NCBI RefSeq assembly: GCF_028621715.1
Contig: NZ_CP117466.1
Coordinates: 1,934,501 to 1,998,500, forward strand
From: Paracoccus marcusii
GTDB taxonomy: Bacteria; Pseudomonadota; Alphaproteobacteria; Rhodobacterales; Rhodobacteraceae
Length of the DNA: 64,000 bases
Reading direction: 5' to 3'
Part shown: piece by piece, positions 17,297 through 26,086 of the stretch
Layout of the letters: each line of letters begins with the position of its first letter
Numbering within the stretch: position 1 is the stretch's first letter
The notes under the pieces: generated by a model
What the model was told of the DNA's origin: nothing
The model's input: the letters and a program-made list of their open reading frames with translations, nothing else
Database searches by the model: none
Translations under genes and position numbers: made by a program

Positions 17297-19468
17297 CTAT
17301 TGCGCGGCGCGCATCCGGCCTGTGGACCAGAACAGTGTTTCGCCGGAACTGTCGTCGGTGCCGTCATTGTCGGTGACCACCCAGCCCATACCGGCCGCGT
17401 CGATGGCGAACCCCTCGACCTTGTCCAGGACATAGCCGTTCTGCGCCTTGAGGTCGGGGATCAGATCGCGGACCAGCTCCTTGGTCACGACGGGCAGGGG
17501 GTCGCCCAGCCCTGCGGGCACCATCTCCGACAGCGGCACGCGGAACAGCGCCTTGAGCACGGCGGCGTCGCCGATCAGGTTGTCGCGTTCGACCAGATAG
17601 GCCCAGTCGCCGTCGATGGCGATTTCTGAAAGGCCCGTCCAGCCGTCGCCCGCAGGGTCCAGCGGATAGGCGACGGCGCCCCAGTCCTGCGTCAGCAGGT
17701 CATAGGAGACCAGCTTGACCTGGCCGGCGGGGTCGTCGCCCCATTCGCGCTGGACGGCCATCCACAGGCGGTCGCCCTGCCGGGCAATCCCCTCGAACCC
17801 ATAGCGGTCCTCGTGGGCCAGCAGTTCGGCGGGCAGGCCGATCTCCTCCTGGATCTCGCCCTGGGCGTCGACATGGATGATGGCATGGGGGATCAGACGG
17901 TCGCTGCGACCCTCGGACGCCAGCCAGAAGCCGCCCTGACCGTCGGGCGTGATGCCCTCTAGGTCCAGCTTCTGCGCCGGATCACCGTTTCGGGTCACGA
18001 TCGTCTTGGCGGTGATCCGCGCCGGTGTCCGCGTGGCGTCGATGGTATGGATCGCGGGCTGCGCGCCATAGGCGCTGTCCGACACGGCGAACAGCTGGCC
18101 CGGTGCGTCGCCCGCGGCCAGGCCCGACAGCGCGCCCCATCCGATCAGCCCGTCCGCGCCCTCCGCGGTGATCGTCGGATAGCGGGGGGGACCGTCGGTT
18201 GCGCCGAACAGCATGACGTGGGCGCGCGCGCCGCCCTCTGCGCCCAGATCGGCCTCGTTGGCGGTGACCAGCAGGTCGCGGGCGGGCAGGGCCACGATGC
18301 CTTCGGGGCTGATGCCCGACGGCAGCAGTTGCGTCAGCCGCGGCGCCGCCAGGTCGCTGACATCGTAGACGCCGATCAGCGATCCCCGTTCCGAGACGAC
18401 GAAGACATGCGGGATGCCCCCAAAGGTCGCGACCTCGATCGATTCCGGTTCGACACCCTTGGCGTCCGAGCGTTTGTCGGGATAGTGACCCGCCCGGATG
18501 ACCGCGTGTTCGAAGCTGCTGCCCGAGTCGTAGACGACCGTGCCGTCGCGGTGAAAGATGCTCCATCCGCGCGACCCGCCCTGATAGTCGCCCTCGTTCG
18601 CGGTGGCGAAATGGTCGGCGTCGATCCACTTGACCGCGTCGGGTTCGCGGGGAACGTCCGTCAGCGCCCCGTCAAAGGTCAGCGCCCCGTCGTCGCGCGT
18701 GTCGATGCCGTCAAGGCTGACCGTGCCGGCGCTGAAATGCGCGGCGATGGTGCCGTCCGCGCCGATCACGACGACATGGTTGTTTTCCTGCAGGGTGACG
18801 ACGATCTCTCCCGCGGCGTTGATGTCGACATATTCCGGCTCGGGGTCGTCGGGGGCGATGTCCGCCAGACCGGTCAAGTCGATGCGGGTCTGCCCGTCGC
18901 AGTCCAGCGTGCCGTCGGTGACGGCCAGCGTGACCACATGGCCCGCGGGCATCTGCGGCAGGGCGCCGTCGTTCAGATCCTCGTCGCGCTGGTTCTCGAT
19001 CGCCACGGCCAGAAAGCTGCCGTCATCGGCACGGGCGACCGCATCCGGCTGCCCGCCAAGGTCGCAGGATGCCAGCATCGCGCGGGTCTTCAGGTCCAGC
19101 ACCCGCAGCTGCCCCGAGGGTTCGGTGAACGAGGTCGACGTGTCCACGCCCACATACACCCGGTCGCCGATGATCACGGCGGTGGTGGGTTCCCCGTCCA
19201 TCGGCACGGTGCCCAGGGGCAGGGGGGCGGCCGGGTCGGTGATGTCCAGAAAGCCCAGCACCCCAAGCGGGCTGTCGGAATAGACCAGCGTATTGCCGTC
19301 TTCGGAGGCCGAGATGATCTCGGCCGAGGTCGGGCGCGACCGGTCCTCTCCCGCGGCCATGTTGTCGGGCGTGGCGAATGTCGCGATCCGGTCGAAGGTG
19401 GTCTGGGCCATCGCAGGCATGGCCGTGGCCAGCGCGACGGCCGACGTCAGAAGGGCAAGTCTTTGCAC
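17297..19468 (-). CDS. Secreted phytase-like esterase / beta-propeller protein
   Basis: This 723-residue protein has a clear signal peptide (ALLTSAVALATAMPAMAQ). Propeller-like repeats follow (LGFLDITDPAAPLPLG, GQLRVLDLKTRAML, VSERGSLIGVYDVSDLAAP). The C-terminal part matches the esterase-like-activity-of-phytase family (PF13449): KLDLEGITPDGQGGFWLASEG, RYGFEGIARQGDRLWMAVQREWG and VEGFAIDAAGMGWVVTDND. Family members bind calcium and may hydrolyse phosphate esters outside the cell; the substrate is not established. GTG 19468, preceded by GGGGGA, places the signal peptide at the very N-terminus. It is transcribed alone. Confidence 0.82.
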   Translation of the reverse strand: MQRLALLTSAVALATAMPAMAQTTFDRIATFATPDNMAAGEDRSRPTSAEIISASEDGNTLVYSDSPLGVLGFLDITDPAAPLPLGTVPMDGEPTTAVIIGDRVYVGVDTSTSFTEPSGQLRVLDLKTRAMLASCDLGGQPDAVARADDGSFLAVAIENQRDEDLNDGALPQMPAGHVVTLAVTDGTLDCDGQTRIDLTGLADIAPDDPEPEYVDINAAGEIVVTLQENNHVVVIGADGTIAAHFSAGTVSLDGIDTRDDGALTFDGALTDVPREPDAVKWIDADHFATANEGDYQGGSRGWSIFHRDGTVVYDSGSSFEHAVIRAGHYPDKRSDAKGVEPESIEVATFGGIPHVFVVSERGSLIGVYDVSDLAAPRLTQLLPSGISPEGIVALPARDLLVTANEADLGAEGGARAHVMLFGATDGPPRYPTITAEGADGLIGWGALSGLAAGDAPGQLFAVSDSAYGAQPAIHTIDATRTPARITAKTIVTRNGDPAQKLDLEGITPDGQGGFWLASEGRSDRLIPHAIIHVDAQGEIQEEIGLPAELLAHEDRYGFEGIARQGDRLWMAVQREWGDDPAGQVKLVSYDLLTQDWGAVAYPLDPAGDGWTGLSEIAIDGDWAYLVERDNLIGDAAVLKALFRVPLSEMVPAGLGDPLPVVTKELVRDLIPDLKAQNGYVLDKVEGFAIDAAGMGWVVTDNDGTDDSSGETLFWSTGRMRAAQ

Positions 19469-19565
19469 CGTGGAATCCCCCGTTTTGGTTCGGGGTCCTC
19501 TTTGATCACGGTCGGTGACGGCCTTGCGACACTCTGATGGCGCTTGTGCGACAGGGGTTGGGCGG

Positions 19566-20264
19566 TCACGGCCCGTCCGGCGGCGGCGCCCGTTCCGGGC
19601 CGACCGGAGGGGGGGCGCCGGTAAAGCCGGCCATGTGGTCGTCCAAGGCGCGGGCGAACGCATCGCGCCCCGTTCCGCGTGCGACATAGGCGGCCAGGTT
19701 GGGATGGTCGTCCAGCATCCCGTCCGCCATCCGCAGGACCGACACCATCAGCAGATCGCCCGGCCCGAATTCGCCGCCGAACCAGTCCGCCGTGCCAAGC
19801 CGGTCCGACGCCTCGTGGAGGCGTTCGTCGATGCGGGCCATGACCGCGGGCAGGCGGGGCGCGGACCAGGGCGCGTCGGCCTCGAACAGCGTGGCCATGG
19901 CGTGGTCCATGAACGGTGGTTCCAGCGTGTTCAGGGCGGCGAATGCCCATTCCAGCTGCATCGCCCGCGCCGCCACCGTGCCTGGCATCAGCCCGGGGAA
20001 GCGTTCGGCAATGTGCCAGACGATCGCACCGCTTTCGAACAGGATCAGGTCACCATCCTCCAGCGTCGGCACCTGGCCGAAGGGCTGGCGCGACCGGTGC
20101 GGCGGCCGCTTCTGCGCGCCTTGGGACAGCAGGCGCACGGAATAGGGCTGGCCCACCTCCTCCAGCGCCCACCGGACGCGCAGGTCACGGACCTGGCCCC
20201 TGGCGAAATCCGGAACCCAGTCGAAGGCGGTGATGGTGATCTTGGCCGCGGGATCAACCGGCAT
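19566..20264 (-). CDS. Glutathione S-transferase family protein
   Basis: This 232-residue protein has a thioredoxin-like N-terminal domain (VRWALEEVGQPYSVRLL, FGQVPTLEDGDLILFESGAIVWHIAE). The cis-proline of QVPTL and the ES pair bind the glutathione gamma-glutamyl group. A helical C-terminal GST domain follows (LEWAFAALNTLEPP, GGEFGPGDLLMVSVL). A proline-rich tail ends the protein. Its start overlaps the end of the upstream VOC gene by 11 bases, so the two are probably co-transcribed as a small detoxification unit. ATG 20264 was preferred because the upstream extension is not GST-like. Confidence 0.85.
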   Translation of the reverse strand: MPVDPAAKITITAFDWVPDFARGQVRDLRVRWALEEVGQPYSVRLLSQGAQKRPPHRSRQPFGQVPTLEDGDLILFESGAIVWHIAERFPGLMPGTVAARAMQLEWAFAALNTLEPPFMDHAMATLFEADAPWSAPRLPAVMARIDERLHEASDRLGTADWFGGEFGPGDLLMVSVLRMADGMLDDHPNLAAYVARGTGRDAFARALDDHMAGFTGAPPPVGPERAPPPDGP

Positions 20265-20700
20265 GGCGGCCCCCCGCATCCTGCATGTCGGGGGGGCCGT
20301 CCCGCGTCGCGGCGGGGTCCATCCACACCGTCTCCCACCCGTGGCCGTCGGGGTCGTCGAAGGCACCGCCATACATGAAGCCCTGGTCCTCGACCTGACG
20401 CGTGTCGTGCCCGCCCGCCTCGCGGGCGCGGCGGTGGATGTCGTCGACGGCCGCGCGGCTGTCGAAGGTCAGGCACAGCAGCACGCCCGACTGGGTACGG
20501 GCTTCGATGATGCGCTTGTCGGTGAAGGTGGCGTAGAACGCGTGATCCAGCAGCATCACGTGGATCGCATCGGACCAGACCATGCCGCTGGCCTGTTCGT
20601 TCGAGAAGGCCTCGTTCTTTGTAAAGCCGATCGCCTCGTAAAAGGCGGTCGCCCGCGCCACGTCCGTGACGGGCAGGTTGACGAAGATCATCCGGGTCAT
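20254..20700 (-). CDS. VOC / glyoxalase-bleomycin-resistance family protein
   Basis: This 148-residue protein has paired beta-alpha-beta-beta-beta modules of the VOC superfamily: MIFVNLPVTDVARATAFYEAIGF at the start and QGFMYGGAFDDPDGHGWETVWMDP at the end. It resembles the lactoylglutathione-lyase-like (PhnB/YaeR) group, but a specific reaction cannot be assigned. AGGAGGAG lies just upstream of ATG 20700. It diverges from an HxlR-type regulator across 58 bases containing a palindrome, so that regulator probably controls it together with the downstream GST gene. Confidence 0.85.
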   Translation of the reverse strand: MTRMIFVNLPVTDVARATAFYEAIGFTKNEAFSNEQASGMVWSDAIHVMLLDHAFYATFTDKRIIEARTQSGVLLCLTFDSRAAVDDIHRRAREAGGHDTRQVEDQGFMYGGAFDDPDGHGWETVWMDPAATRDGPPDMQDAGGRHAG

Positions 20701-20740
20701 CGATTCGCTCCTCCTGTGCTGTTGACAGGATGGGGGCGCT

Positions 20741-20759
20741 TGGTTACCTGAGGCAACCA
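20741..20759. promoter_or_regulatory. Probable HxlR operator
   Basis: TGGTTACC-TGA-GGCAACCA is an inverted repeat with one mismatch. It abuts the regulator start codon and lies beside TTGACA at 20722-20727. Its position between divergent genes fits an autoregulatory operator. Confidence 0.55.
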
Positions 20760-21460
20760 TGAAGTTACAAAAAGAAACCATCAGGCCGGAACCCGCCCAT
20801 GGCCGCTGGTACGACGATGCCTGCGGCAGTGCCTTCGGCATGGAATTGCTGGGCGAACGCTGGACCCTGCTGATCCTGCGCGAACTGATGTTCGGGCCGC
20901 GCCGGTTCACCGACCTGCGCGCGGACCTGCCCGGCATCAGCGCCAAGATCCTGACCGAACGGCTGGCCGGAATGGAGCGCAGCGGCATCCTGGCCCGCAT
21001 CACCCTGTCCGACCCGGTGCCCGCGCAGGTCTATCAGCTGACGCCTTGGGGCCGGTCGGCCGAACCCATCCTGCAGGAGATCGGGCGGTGGGCTGCCGCC
21101 TCTCCGCTGCATGACCCGACGCTGCCCCTGTCGGCGGCGTCCTTCATCATGTCCCTGCGGACCATGCTGGATCGCCAGGCGGCCGCGGGGCTGTCCCTGA
21201 CGGTGGCGATCACCATCGGCGGATCCTCCTTTGGCCTGCGTCTTGAACAGGCCTGTCTGGATGTCACCCGCGGGCTTCCCGACGCGGCCGATCTGGTCTT
21301 CGAGGCGGATGCGGCACCCCGTATGGCCGCGCTGTTCTATGGCAAAGTCGCACCTGAAACGGCCGGCGTGACCTGCAGGGGCGCAGCTTGCGACCTGCGC
21401 AGGTTCATGGACCTGTTCAATCTTCCGGAAAAATCCGCCCCGCCGAATGTTGCGGATTGA
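20759..21460 (+). CDS. HxlR-family transcriptional regulator
   Basis: This 233-residue protein has the HxlR winged-helix domain at residues 20-110: FGMELLGERWTLLILRELMFGPRRFTDLRADLPGISAKILTERLAGMERSGIL. A longer than usual C-terminal domain follows (about 120-233) that resembles a sterol-carrier-like ligand pocket (LSLTVAITIGGSSFGLRLE). HxlR proteins usually answer to reactive aldehydes or other electrophiles. It is divergent from the VOC-GST pair, its likely target. The start codon touches the palindrome, so little or no leader precedes translation. Confidence 0.88.
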   Translation: MKLQKETIRPEPAHGRWYDDACGSAFGMELLGERWTLLILRELMFGPRRFTDLRADLPGISAKILTERLAGMERSGILARITLSDPVPAQVYQLTPWGRSAEPILQEIGRWAAASPLHDPTLPLSAASFIMSLRTMLDRQAAAGLSLTVAITIGGSSFGLRLEQACLDVTRGLPDAADLVFEADAAPRMAALFYGKVAPETAGVTCRGAACDLRRFMDLFNLPEKSAPPNVAD

Positions 21461-22107
21461 TATATGCAAAGCGACCGGGCTCGATTGCGAAATGACGGCC
21501 GAAACTGCCAATATATATATATTGACGTATTTTGACGGTGGTTAATGGATAAATCCGCCGTTTGAGATTGCGGCGGGAAATTAATAATACAAATAGACTA
21601 CAGCACCTTAGCGCCGCGCGACGCCCGCTGTGGTTGTCTGCGCAATCTTTTTGCGCGCAGACCGGTCGATCGCGGGACTGTTGTCACAGTCACGGACATG
21701 TCTTATTCCCGCAATCGATGCCGAACCTGTATGCTTTTCGCAATATTATCGTGCGAACGATTCAATTTCCGGTCGGTGCGGTGCGGCACGATGAATGATG
21801 CCCGTTTTGACGCATGGAGTATTTGATGAGCTGTTCCCCTGACCTGCCGGTGCGCAACCTTGTCACGTCGGCGAAGAGCATGCGGTCTGTCATGACGGAA
21901 CGGACGTCGATGACCCGCCCCGTTGGAAACGTCTAGGACCGTGGCATATTGCGACCACAAGGATGATCAGGTGAATTTCAGCCAGTTCCTTTTCCACACG
22001 TCCTTTCCGTTCGACGATTTGCGTCGGTCCGCCCTGCACCGCGCAATGGGCGCCCCCACCCGATCGTGGCCGGCTTCCGGCCTTTTGGATCATCTTCAAC
22101 GATCGGC
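21461..22107. other. A+T-enriched intergenic region
   Basis: This stretch of about 650 bases is clearly richer in A and T than its neighbours (TATATATATATTGACG near 21512). It carries two hairpins: an 8-bp stem at 21636-21643/21655-21662 and GACTGT/ACAGTC at 21676-21691. One weak small frame at 21826 is listed separately. The rest shows no gene. It may contain the promoter of the GMC oxidoreductase or be a remnant of acquired DNA. Confidence 0.45.
21826..21936 (+). CDS. Possible 36-residue small protein
   Basis: ATG follows GGAG with seven bases between. The frame encodes a basic, soluble 36-residue peptide (MSCSPDLPVRNLVTS, TSMTRPVGNV). No family is recognised, and the only support is the ribosome site and base composition, which is higher in G+C than the flanks. 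Confidence 0.25.
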   Translation: MSCSPDLPVRNLVTSAKSMRSVMTERTSMTRPVGNV

Positions 22108-23691
22108 ATGCCCATGACCGGCGCTGCAACGTGGAGGCACGCATCCATCGCGGATGGCAGCCGGTTTGACGCGATCGTCGTGGGCTCTGGCGCGGCAGGT
22201 GGCGTCGCCGCCACCGCGCTGGCCGAGGCGGGGATGCGCGTGGCGGTCCTAGAGGCCGGCGATGCCGGGCCCGGCCGCATCAACCCCGTGACCAAGGCCC
22301 TGACGGCCGTGGCCCGGTTCCTGGACAGGACCAGGGCCGAAAGCCGGATGCCGCCCAGCCTGGCCCGCTTTGGTGAACGCGCCTTTCGGCTGTTGGGCCG
22401 CGCCCGCCAGCCGGTCCAGTCGCGTTGCTTTGCCTGGGCGATGGCCCCCAACGTGCTGGTCGACGACCGCGACTGTCCCTACCAGACCGAGGACGGCAGC
22501 CAGTTCCTGTGGTTCCGCGCCCGCCAGCCGGGGGGGCGCATGACCGTTCCCGGCCATGGGCGCCAGTACTATCGTCTGTCCGGCATGAAGTCGGATGGCT
22601 CGAACAGCGCCGACAATGCCTGGCCCTTTGCGCTGGAGGATGTCGCCGACTGGTACGGATGGGTCGAGGACAAGCTGCAGTTGCGCGGCGGCGATCAGGC
22701 CGTTCCCGGCCCGGACACCAGCCGCCTGGCCGGCGTCCTGCAGCCCACCCCGTCCGAGCAGGCGATCATCGGCGCGATCCGGTCCAGATGGCCGCGGGCA
22801 CGGCCGGTGCTGGGCAATTTCGCGCCGCCCCTGTCATGGCTGGACATCGCGGCCGGCACGGGCCGCATGGCGTTTCAGGCCGGTGCCGTGGTGCGCCGCG
22901 TCCTGAAGGATCCGTCGGGCGCGGTCAGCGGGGTCGAATGGATCGACGGCCGCACGGGCGCGGTCCGGACCGTCCACGCGCCGGTCGTGTTCCTCTGCGC
23001 CTCGGCGATCGAGAGCACGCGCATTTTGCTGCTGTCGCGGTCGGTGGGCGATGATGCGGGCATCGGGACGGAATCGCCCGCCCTGGGCCGTCACCTGATG
23101 GACCATGCGGTCATGAGCGGAACCGGATATCGCGCCGGATCGGACGACGTCCTGCCCGAACAGGCAGAGCCAGGCCGCTGCATCCACATTCCGCCCGACC
23201 CGTCGTTGCATCCGTCGATCAGCATGCAGATCCATGTCCATCCCCGTCCCGACGGGGCCGCGCGGGTCGACATCGTCTCGTTCGCCGAGATGCTGCCCGA
23301 TCCGTGGAACCGGGTGACGCTGTCGCCGTCGCAGACCGACCGGTACGGCATCCCGGTCCCGGTGATCCGCTTCCGCCATTCGGCGGAACAGCGCGCCCTG
23401 GCGGACCGTCAGGCGCAGATCATCCGCGAGCTGTCGGCGGATATCGGTCTGACGGACGTGATTGTGAACACCGACCTGTCCCCCGGCGGCACCAGCGTGC
23501 ATGAATGCGGCACGGCGCGGATGGGAACCGATCCCGCAACATCCGTCGTGGACATGCACAATGAATGCTGGGACGTGCCGGGCCTTTATGTCACGGACGG
23601 GGCGTGCTTTCCGCGCCAGCATGTCCACAACCCGACCCTGACGATGATGATGCTGACCGCACGCGCCGCGGCGCATGCGGCCGCCCGCTGA
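22108..23691 (+). CDS. GMC-family FAD-dependent oxidoreductase
   Basis: This protein of about 527 residues has an N-terminal FAD-binding GxGxxG (FDAIVVGSGAAGGVAATALAEAG) and VLEAGDAGPG. The C-terminal GMC domain holds VHECGTARMGTDPATSVVD and HVHNPTLTMMMLTARAAAH. The His/Asn region of the last motif is the catalytic site that oxidises a hydroxyl group on sugars, alcohols or polyols. The short form resembles gluconate-2-dehydrogenase-large-subunit and aminoglycoside-type GMC enzymes. The start is uncertain among GTG 22066, ATG 22108 and ATG 22114. It converges tail to tail with the aminotransferase. Confidence 0.87.
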   Translation: MPMTGAATWRHASIADGSRFDAIVVGSGAAGGVAATALAEAGMRVAVLEAGDAGPGRINPVTKALTAVARFLDRTRAESRMPPSLARFGERAFRLLGRARQPVQSRCFAWAMAPNVLVDDRDCPYQTEDGSQFLWFRARQPGGRMTVPGHGRQYYRLSGMKSDGSNSADNAWPFALEDVADWYGWVEDKLQLRGGDQAVPGPDTSRLAGVLQPTPSEQAIIGAIRSRWPRARPVLGNFAPPLSWLDIAAGTGRMAFQAGAVVRRVLKDPSGAVSGVEWIDGRTGAVRTVHAPVVFLCASAIESTRILLLSRSVGDDAGIGTESPALGRHLMDHAVMSGTGYRAGSDDVLPEQAEPGRCIHIPPDPSLHPSISMQIHVHPRPDGAARVDIVSFAEMLPDPWNRVTLSPSQTDRYGIPVPVIRFRHSAEQRALADRQAQIIRELSADIGLTDVIVNTDLSPGGTSVHECGTARMGTDPATSVVDMHNECWDVPGLYVTDGACFPRQHVHNPTLTMMMLTARAAAHAAAR

Positions 23692-24834
23692 TCAGCGCTG
23701 GCCCGCAAGCTTGCGGGCCACCATCGCCATCAGCGGGGTGGGATAGCGCATCCCAAGCGTGACGATGCAGGTCCGGTCCAGAATCTCCAGCGTGCGGGCG
23801 CACATGTCGGGTGTGTATTCGATGTCGCGCTTGGCCCAGGCCCAGGGGTTCATCTTGGGATGGAAGGTCCGCTTGTTCAGGATCGGCTCCCAATTGGTGT
23901 ACAGGTGCTTGGAGCTGTCGCGCAGGCGGTTGTGCACGCCCCGGCGGCCGGTCAGCTCGATCGCCTTCTCTCGGGTCGGGGCCAGGATCGACAGGCTGAC
24001 GGCCGATGCGGGATCGTTGTGCGGGGTGACCCTGAATTCGCTGCTGTGCTGCAGGATATCGGCCAGGACGGCGCGGCGCTTTTGCATCCGGCGCAGCATG
24101 GGGACCACCTTCTTCAGCTGGACGCGCAGCATGGCGCCGTCCATCTCGGTGACCTTCATGTTCATGCCGACGAATTCGGGCTCGTTCAGCCGGTCGCCGT
24201 GCTGGCGTACCATCGATCCCAGATCGTGATAGCTGCGCGCGCGGATGAAATAGCGTTCGTCGCTGGTCAGGACGGCCCCGCCTTCGCCGATGTTCATGTT
24301 CTTCATGCGGTTGAAGCTGAACACGCCCAGGTCGCCGATCGCCCCGCAATGCCGGTCCTTGTATCGGATGCCAACGGCCTGGGACGAATCCTCGATGACG
24401 ATCAGGCCATGTTCTTTGGCGATCGCCATGATCGCGTCCATGTCGCAGGGCGCGTTGACCATGTGCACCGGGATGATCGCGCGGGTATAGGGGGTAATCT
24501 TGGCCCGGATGTCCTCGGGGTCCATGGTCAGCGTCTCGTCGATGTCGACCAGGATCGGCACGGCCCCGACCTGCACCGGCGCGGCGGCGGTCGCCATCCA
24601 GGTATAGGCCGGCACCAGCACCTCGTCGCCCGGACCGATCCCGGCGGCGGCCAAGGCCGCAACCAGCGCGCTGGTCCCCGAATTCACGGCCAGCACATGC
24701 GCGGCGCCGGTCTGGGCGGCCATCTCGCGTTCGAACAGGGCCGTCCGGCTGGCCCCGCTGTCATAGCGCAGCAGGCTGCCGCTTGCGATGGCGCGGCCGA
24801 CCGCGAACCACTCTCTCAGACCGACGTCAGGCAC
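23692..24834 (-). CDS. DegT/DnrJ/EryC1-family PLP aminotransferase
   Basis: This 380-residue protein has the sugar-aminotransferase fold: VNSGTSALVAALAAAGIGPGDEVLVPAYTW, IEDSSQAVG (PLP-stacking and phosphate contacts) and FSFNRMKNMNIGEGGAVLT, whose lysine is the Schiff-base candidate. Family enzymes convert keto-sugars or keto-cyclitols to amino-sugars. GTG 24834 was chosen for GGAGCGGACA just upstream. The stop directly abuts that of the GMC oxidoreductase on the other strand. An oxidase making a ketone and an aminotransferase consuming it would be chemically coherent, but the link is inference. Confidence 0.87.
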   Translation of the reverse strand: MPDVGLREWFAVGRAIASGSLLRYDSGASRTALFEREMAAQTGAAHVLAVNSGTSALVAALAAAGIGPGDEVLVPAYTWMATAAAPVQVGAVPILVDIDETLTMDPEDIRAKITPYTRAIIPVHMVNAPCDMDAIMAIAKEHGLIVIEDSSQAVGIRYKDRHCGAIGDLGVFSFNRMKNMNIGEGGAVLTSDERYFIRARSYHDLGSMVRQHGDRLNEPEFVGMNMKVTEMDGAMLRVQLKKVVPMLRRMQKRRAVLADILQHSSEFRVTPHNDPASAVSLSILAPTREKAIELTGRRGVHNRLRDSSKHLYTNWEPILNKRTFHPKMNPWAWAKRDIEYTPDMCARTLEILDRTCIVTLGMRYPTPLMAMVARKLAGQR

Positions 24835-25110
24835 TGTCCGCTCCGTATGCGATGGGCGCTGGATTGCGCGCCGTGCACCATCCCGCGCCAGGGCCTGCAG
24901 GGCAAGGGGAAGATGCCGAATCCACCCGGTTATCGGTACTGCGGCGGCCCGTTCCGCCCCCCACAATGGCGTGATTCCACTTCCGGTGGCGAGGCGGGAC
25001 CGTCGCACAGCGCGGGCGGGCCTGCCCGACTTTGGTGGCAGCGCGGCGCGGCCCGGCTGGCCATGATGGGAAAGCCGCTGCACCATCTGCAAGCAATCCG
25101 AGGGGCGCTC

Positions 25111-26079
25111 ATGGACGATCATGCTGATGTCGATCTGGCCCGCGCCAGTGTCAGGGCCGTGGCCGACGACGTGGCGGGGACGCTGGTGGGCCACGACTGG
25201 CTGGTCGAACGTCTGCTGATCGCGTACCTGACCGGCGGCCATGTCCTGCTGGAGGGGCCGCCGGGCATCGCCAAGACGCGCGCGGTCAAGCAGCTGGCGG
25301 CTCGTCTGCCGGGCGAGCATGCGCGCATCCAGTGCACCCCCGACCTGCTGCCGTCGGACCTGACCGGCAGCCAGGTGTTCCGTCCCGAGACCGGCGGCTT
25401 CGACTTTCTGCCCGGCCCGGTCTTTCACAACATCGTCCTGGTGGACGAGATCAATCGCGCGCCCCCCAAGGTCCAGTCGGCCCTGCTGGAGGCGATGGCC
25501 GAAGGGCAGGTCACCACCGGCGGCGTGACACGCCCCCTGCCGCATCCCTTCATGGTCGTGGCCACCCAGAACCCGATCGAGCACGAAGGGACCTTTCCGC
25601 TGCCCGAGGCGCAGATGGACCGCTTTCTGCTGCACCTGCGGCTGGATCTGCCGGGCGCCGACGACGAACGCGCCATTCTGGACCTGGTCGAGGCCGAGGG
25701 CCGGGGCAGCATGGCGGCCGTGCTGTCGCAGGTGACGGCCGCCGACCTGGATCGCGCGCGCCTGCAGGTCGCGGAGGTGACGTTGGCCCCCGTGCTCAAG
25801 GATTTCATCATCAGGCTGGTTTTGGCGACGCGGCCCGGCGGGGCGCTGGCAGAGGCGGTCGAACACCCGGTCTCTCCGCGCGGGACGCTGGCGCTGGCCG
25901 CGGCGGTGCGCGCGCGGGCCTGGCTGCAGGGCCGTGATCACGGCCTGCCCGAGGACGTGCAGGCCCTGGCCCCCGATGCCTTGGCCCACCGGCTGGTCCC
26001 GAACTGGAAGGCCGCCAGCGAAGGGCAGGACGGCCGCCGCCTGATCGCCGAGGCGCTGCGCCAGGTGACCCCGTGGTAG
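25111..26079 (+). CDS. MoxR-family AAA+ ATPase
   Basis: This 322-residue ATPase has Walker A GPPGIAKT, Walker B NIVLVDEINRAPP, sensor 1 VATQNPIEHEGT, the family motif LPEAQMDRF and a C-terminal lid. MoxR proteins act as chaperones for maturation of metalloenzymes or envelope complexes, together with vWA partners. GAGGGG precedes ATG 25111. It starts a seven-gene co-directional operon with overlapping or nearly touching genes: DUF58, a small membrane protein, two vWA proteins, a TPR-like protein and a BatD-like protein. Confidence 0.93.
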   Translation: MDDHADVDLARASVRAVADDVAGTLVGHDWLVERLLIAYLTGGHVLLEGPPGIAKTRAVKQLAARLPGEHARIQCTPDLLPSDLTGSQVFRPETGGFDFLPGPVFHNIVLVDEINRAPPKVQSALLEAMAEGQVTTGGVTRPLPHPFMVVATQNPIEHEGTFPLPEAQMDRFLLHLRLDLPGADDERAILDLVEAEGRGSMAAVLSQVTAADLDRARLQVAEVTLAPVLKDFIIRLVLATRPGGALAEAVEHPVSPRGTLALAAAVRARAWLQGRDHGLPEDVQALAPDALAHRLVPNWKAASEGQDGRRLIAEALRQVTPW

Positions 26080-26086
26080 GGGCGCC

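Noticed and set aside
21562..21798. A 78-codon plus-strand frame in the A+T-rich gap
   Set aside because: It has no ribosome site, odd composition and no recognisable protein features.
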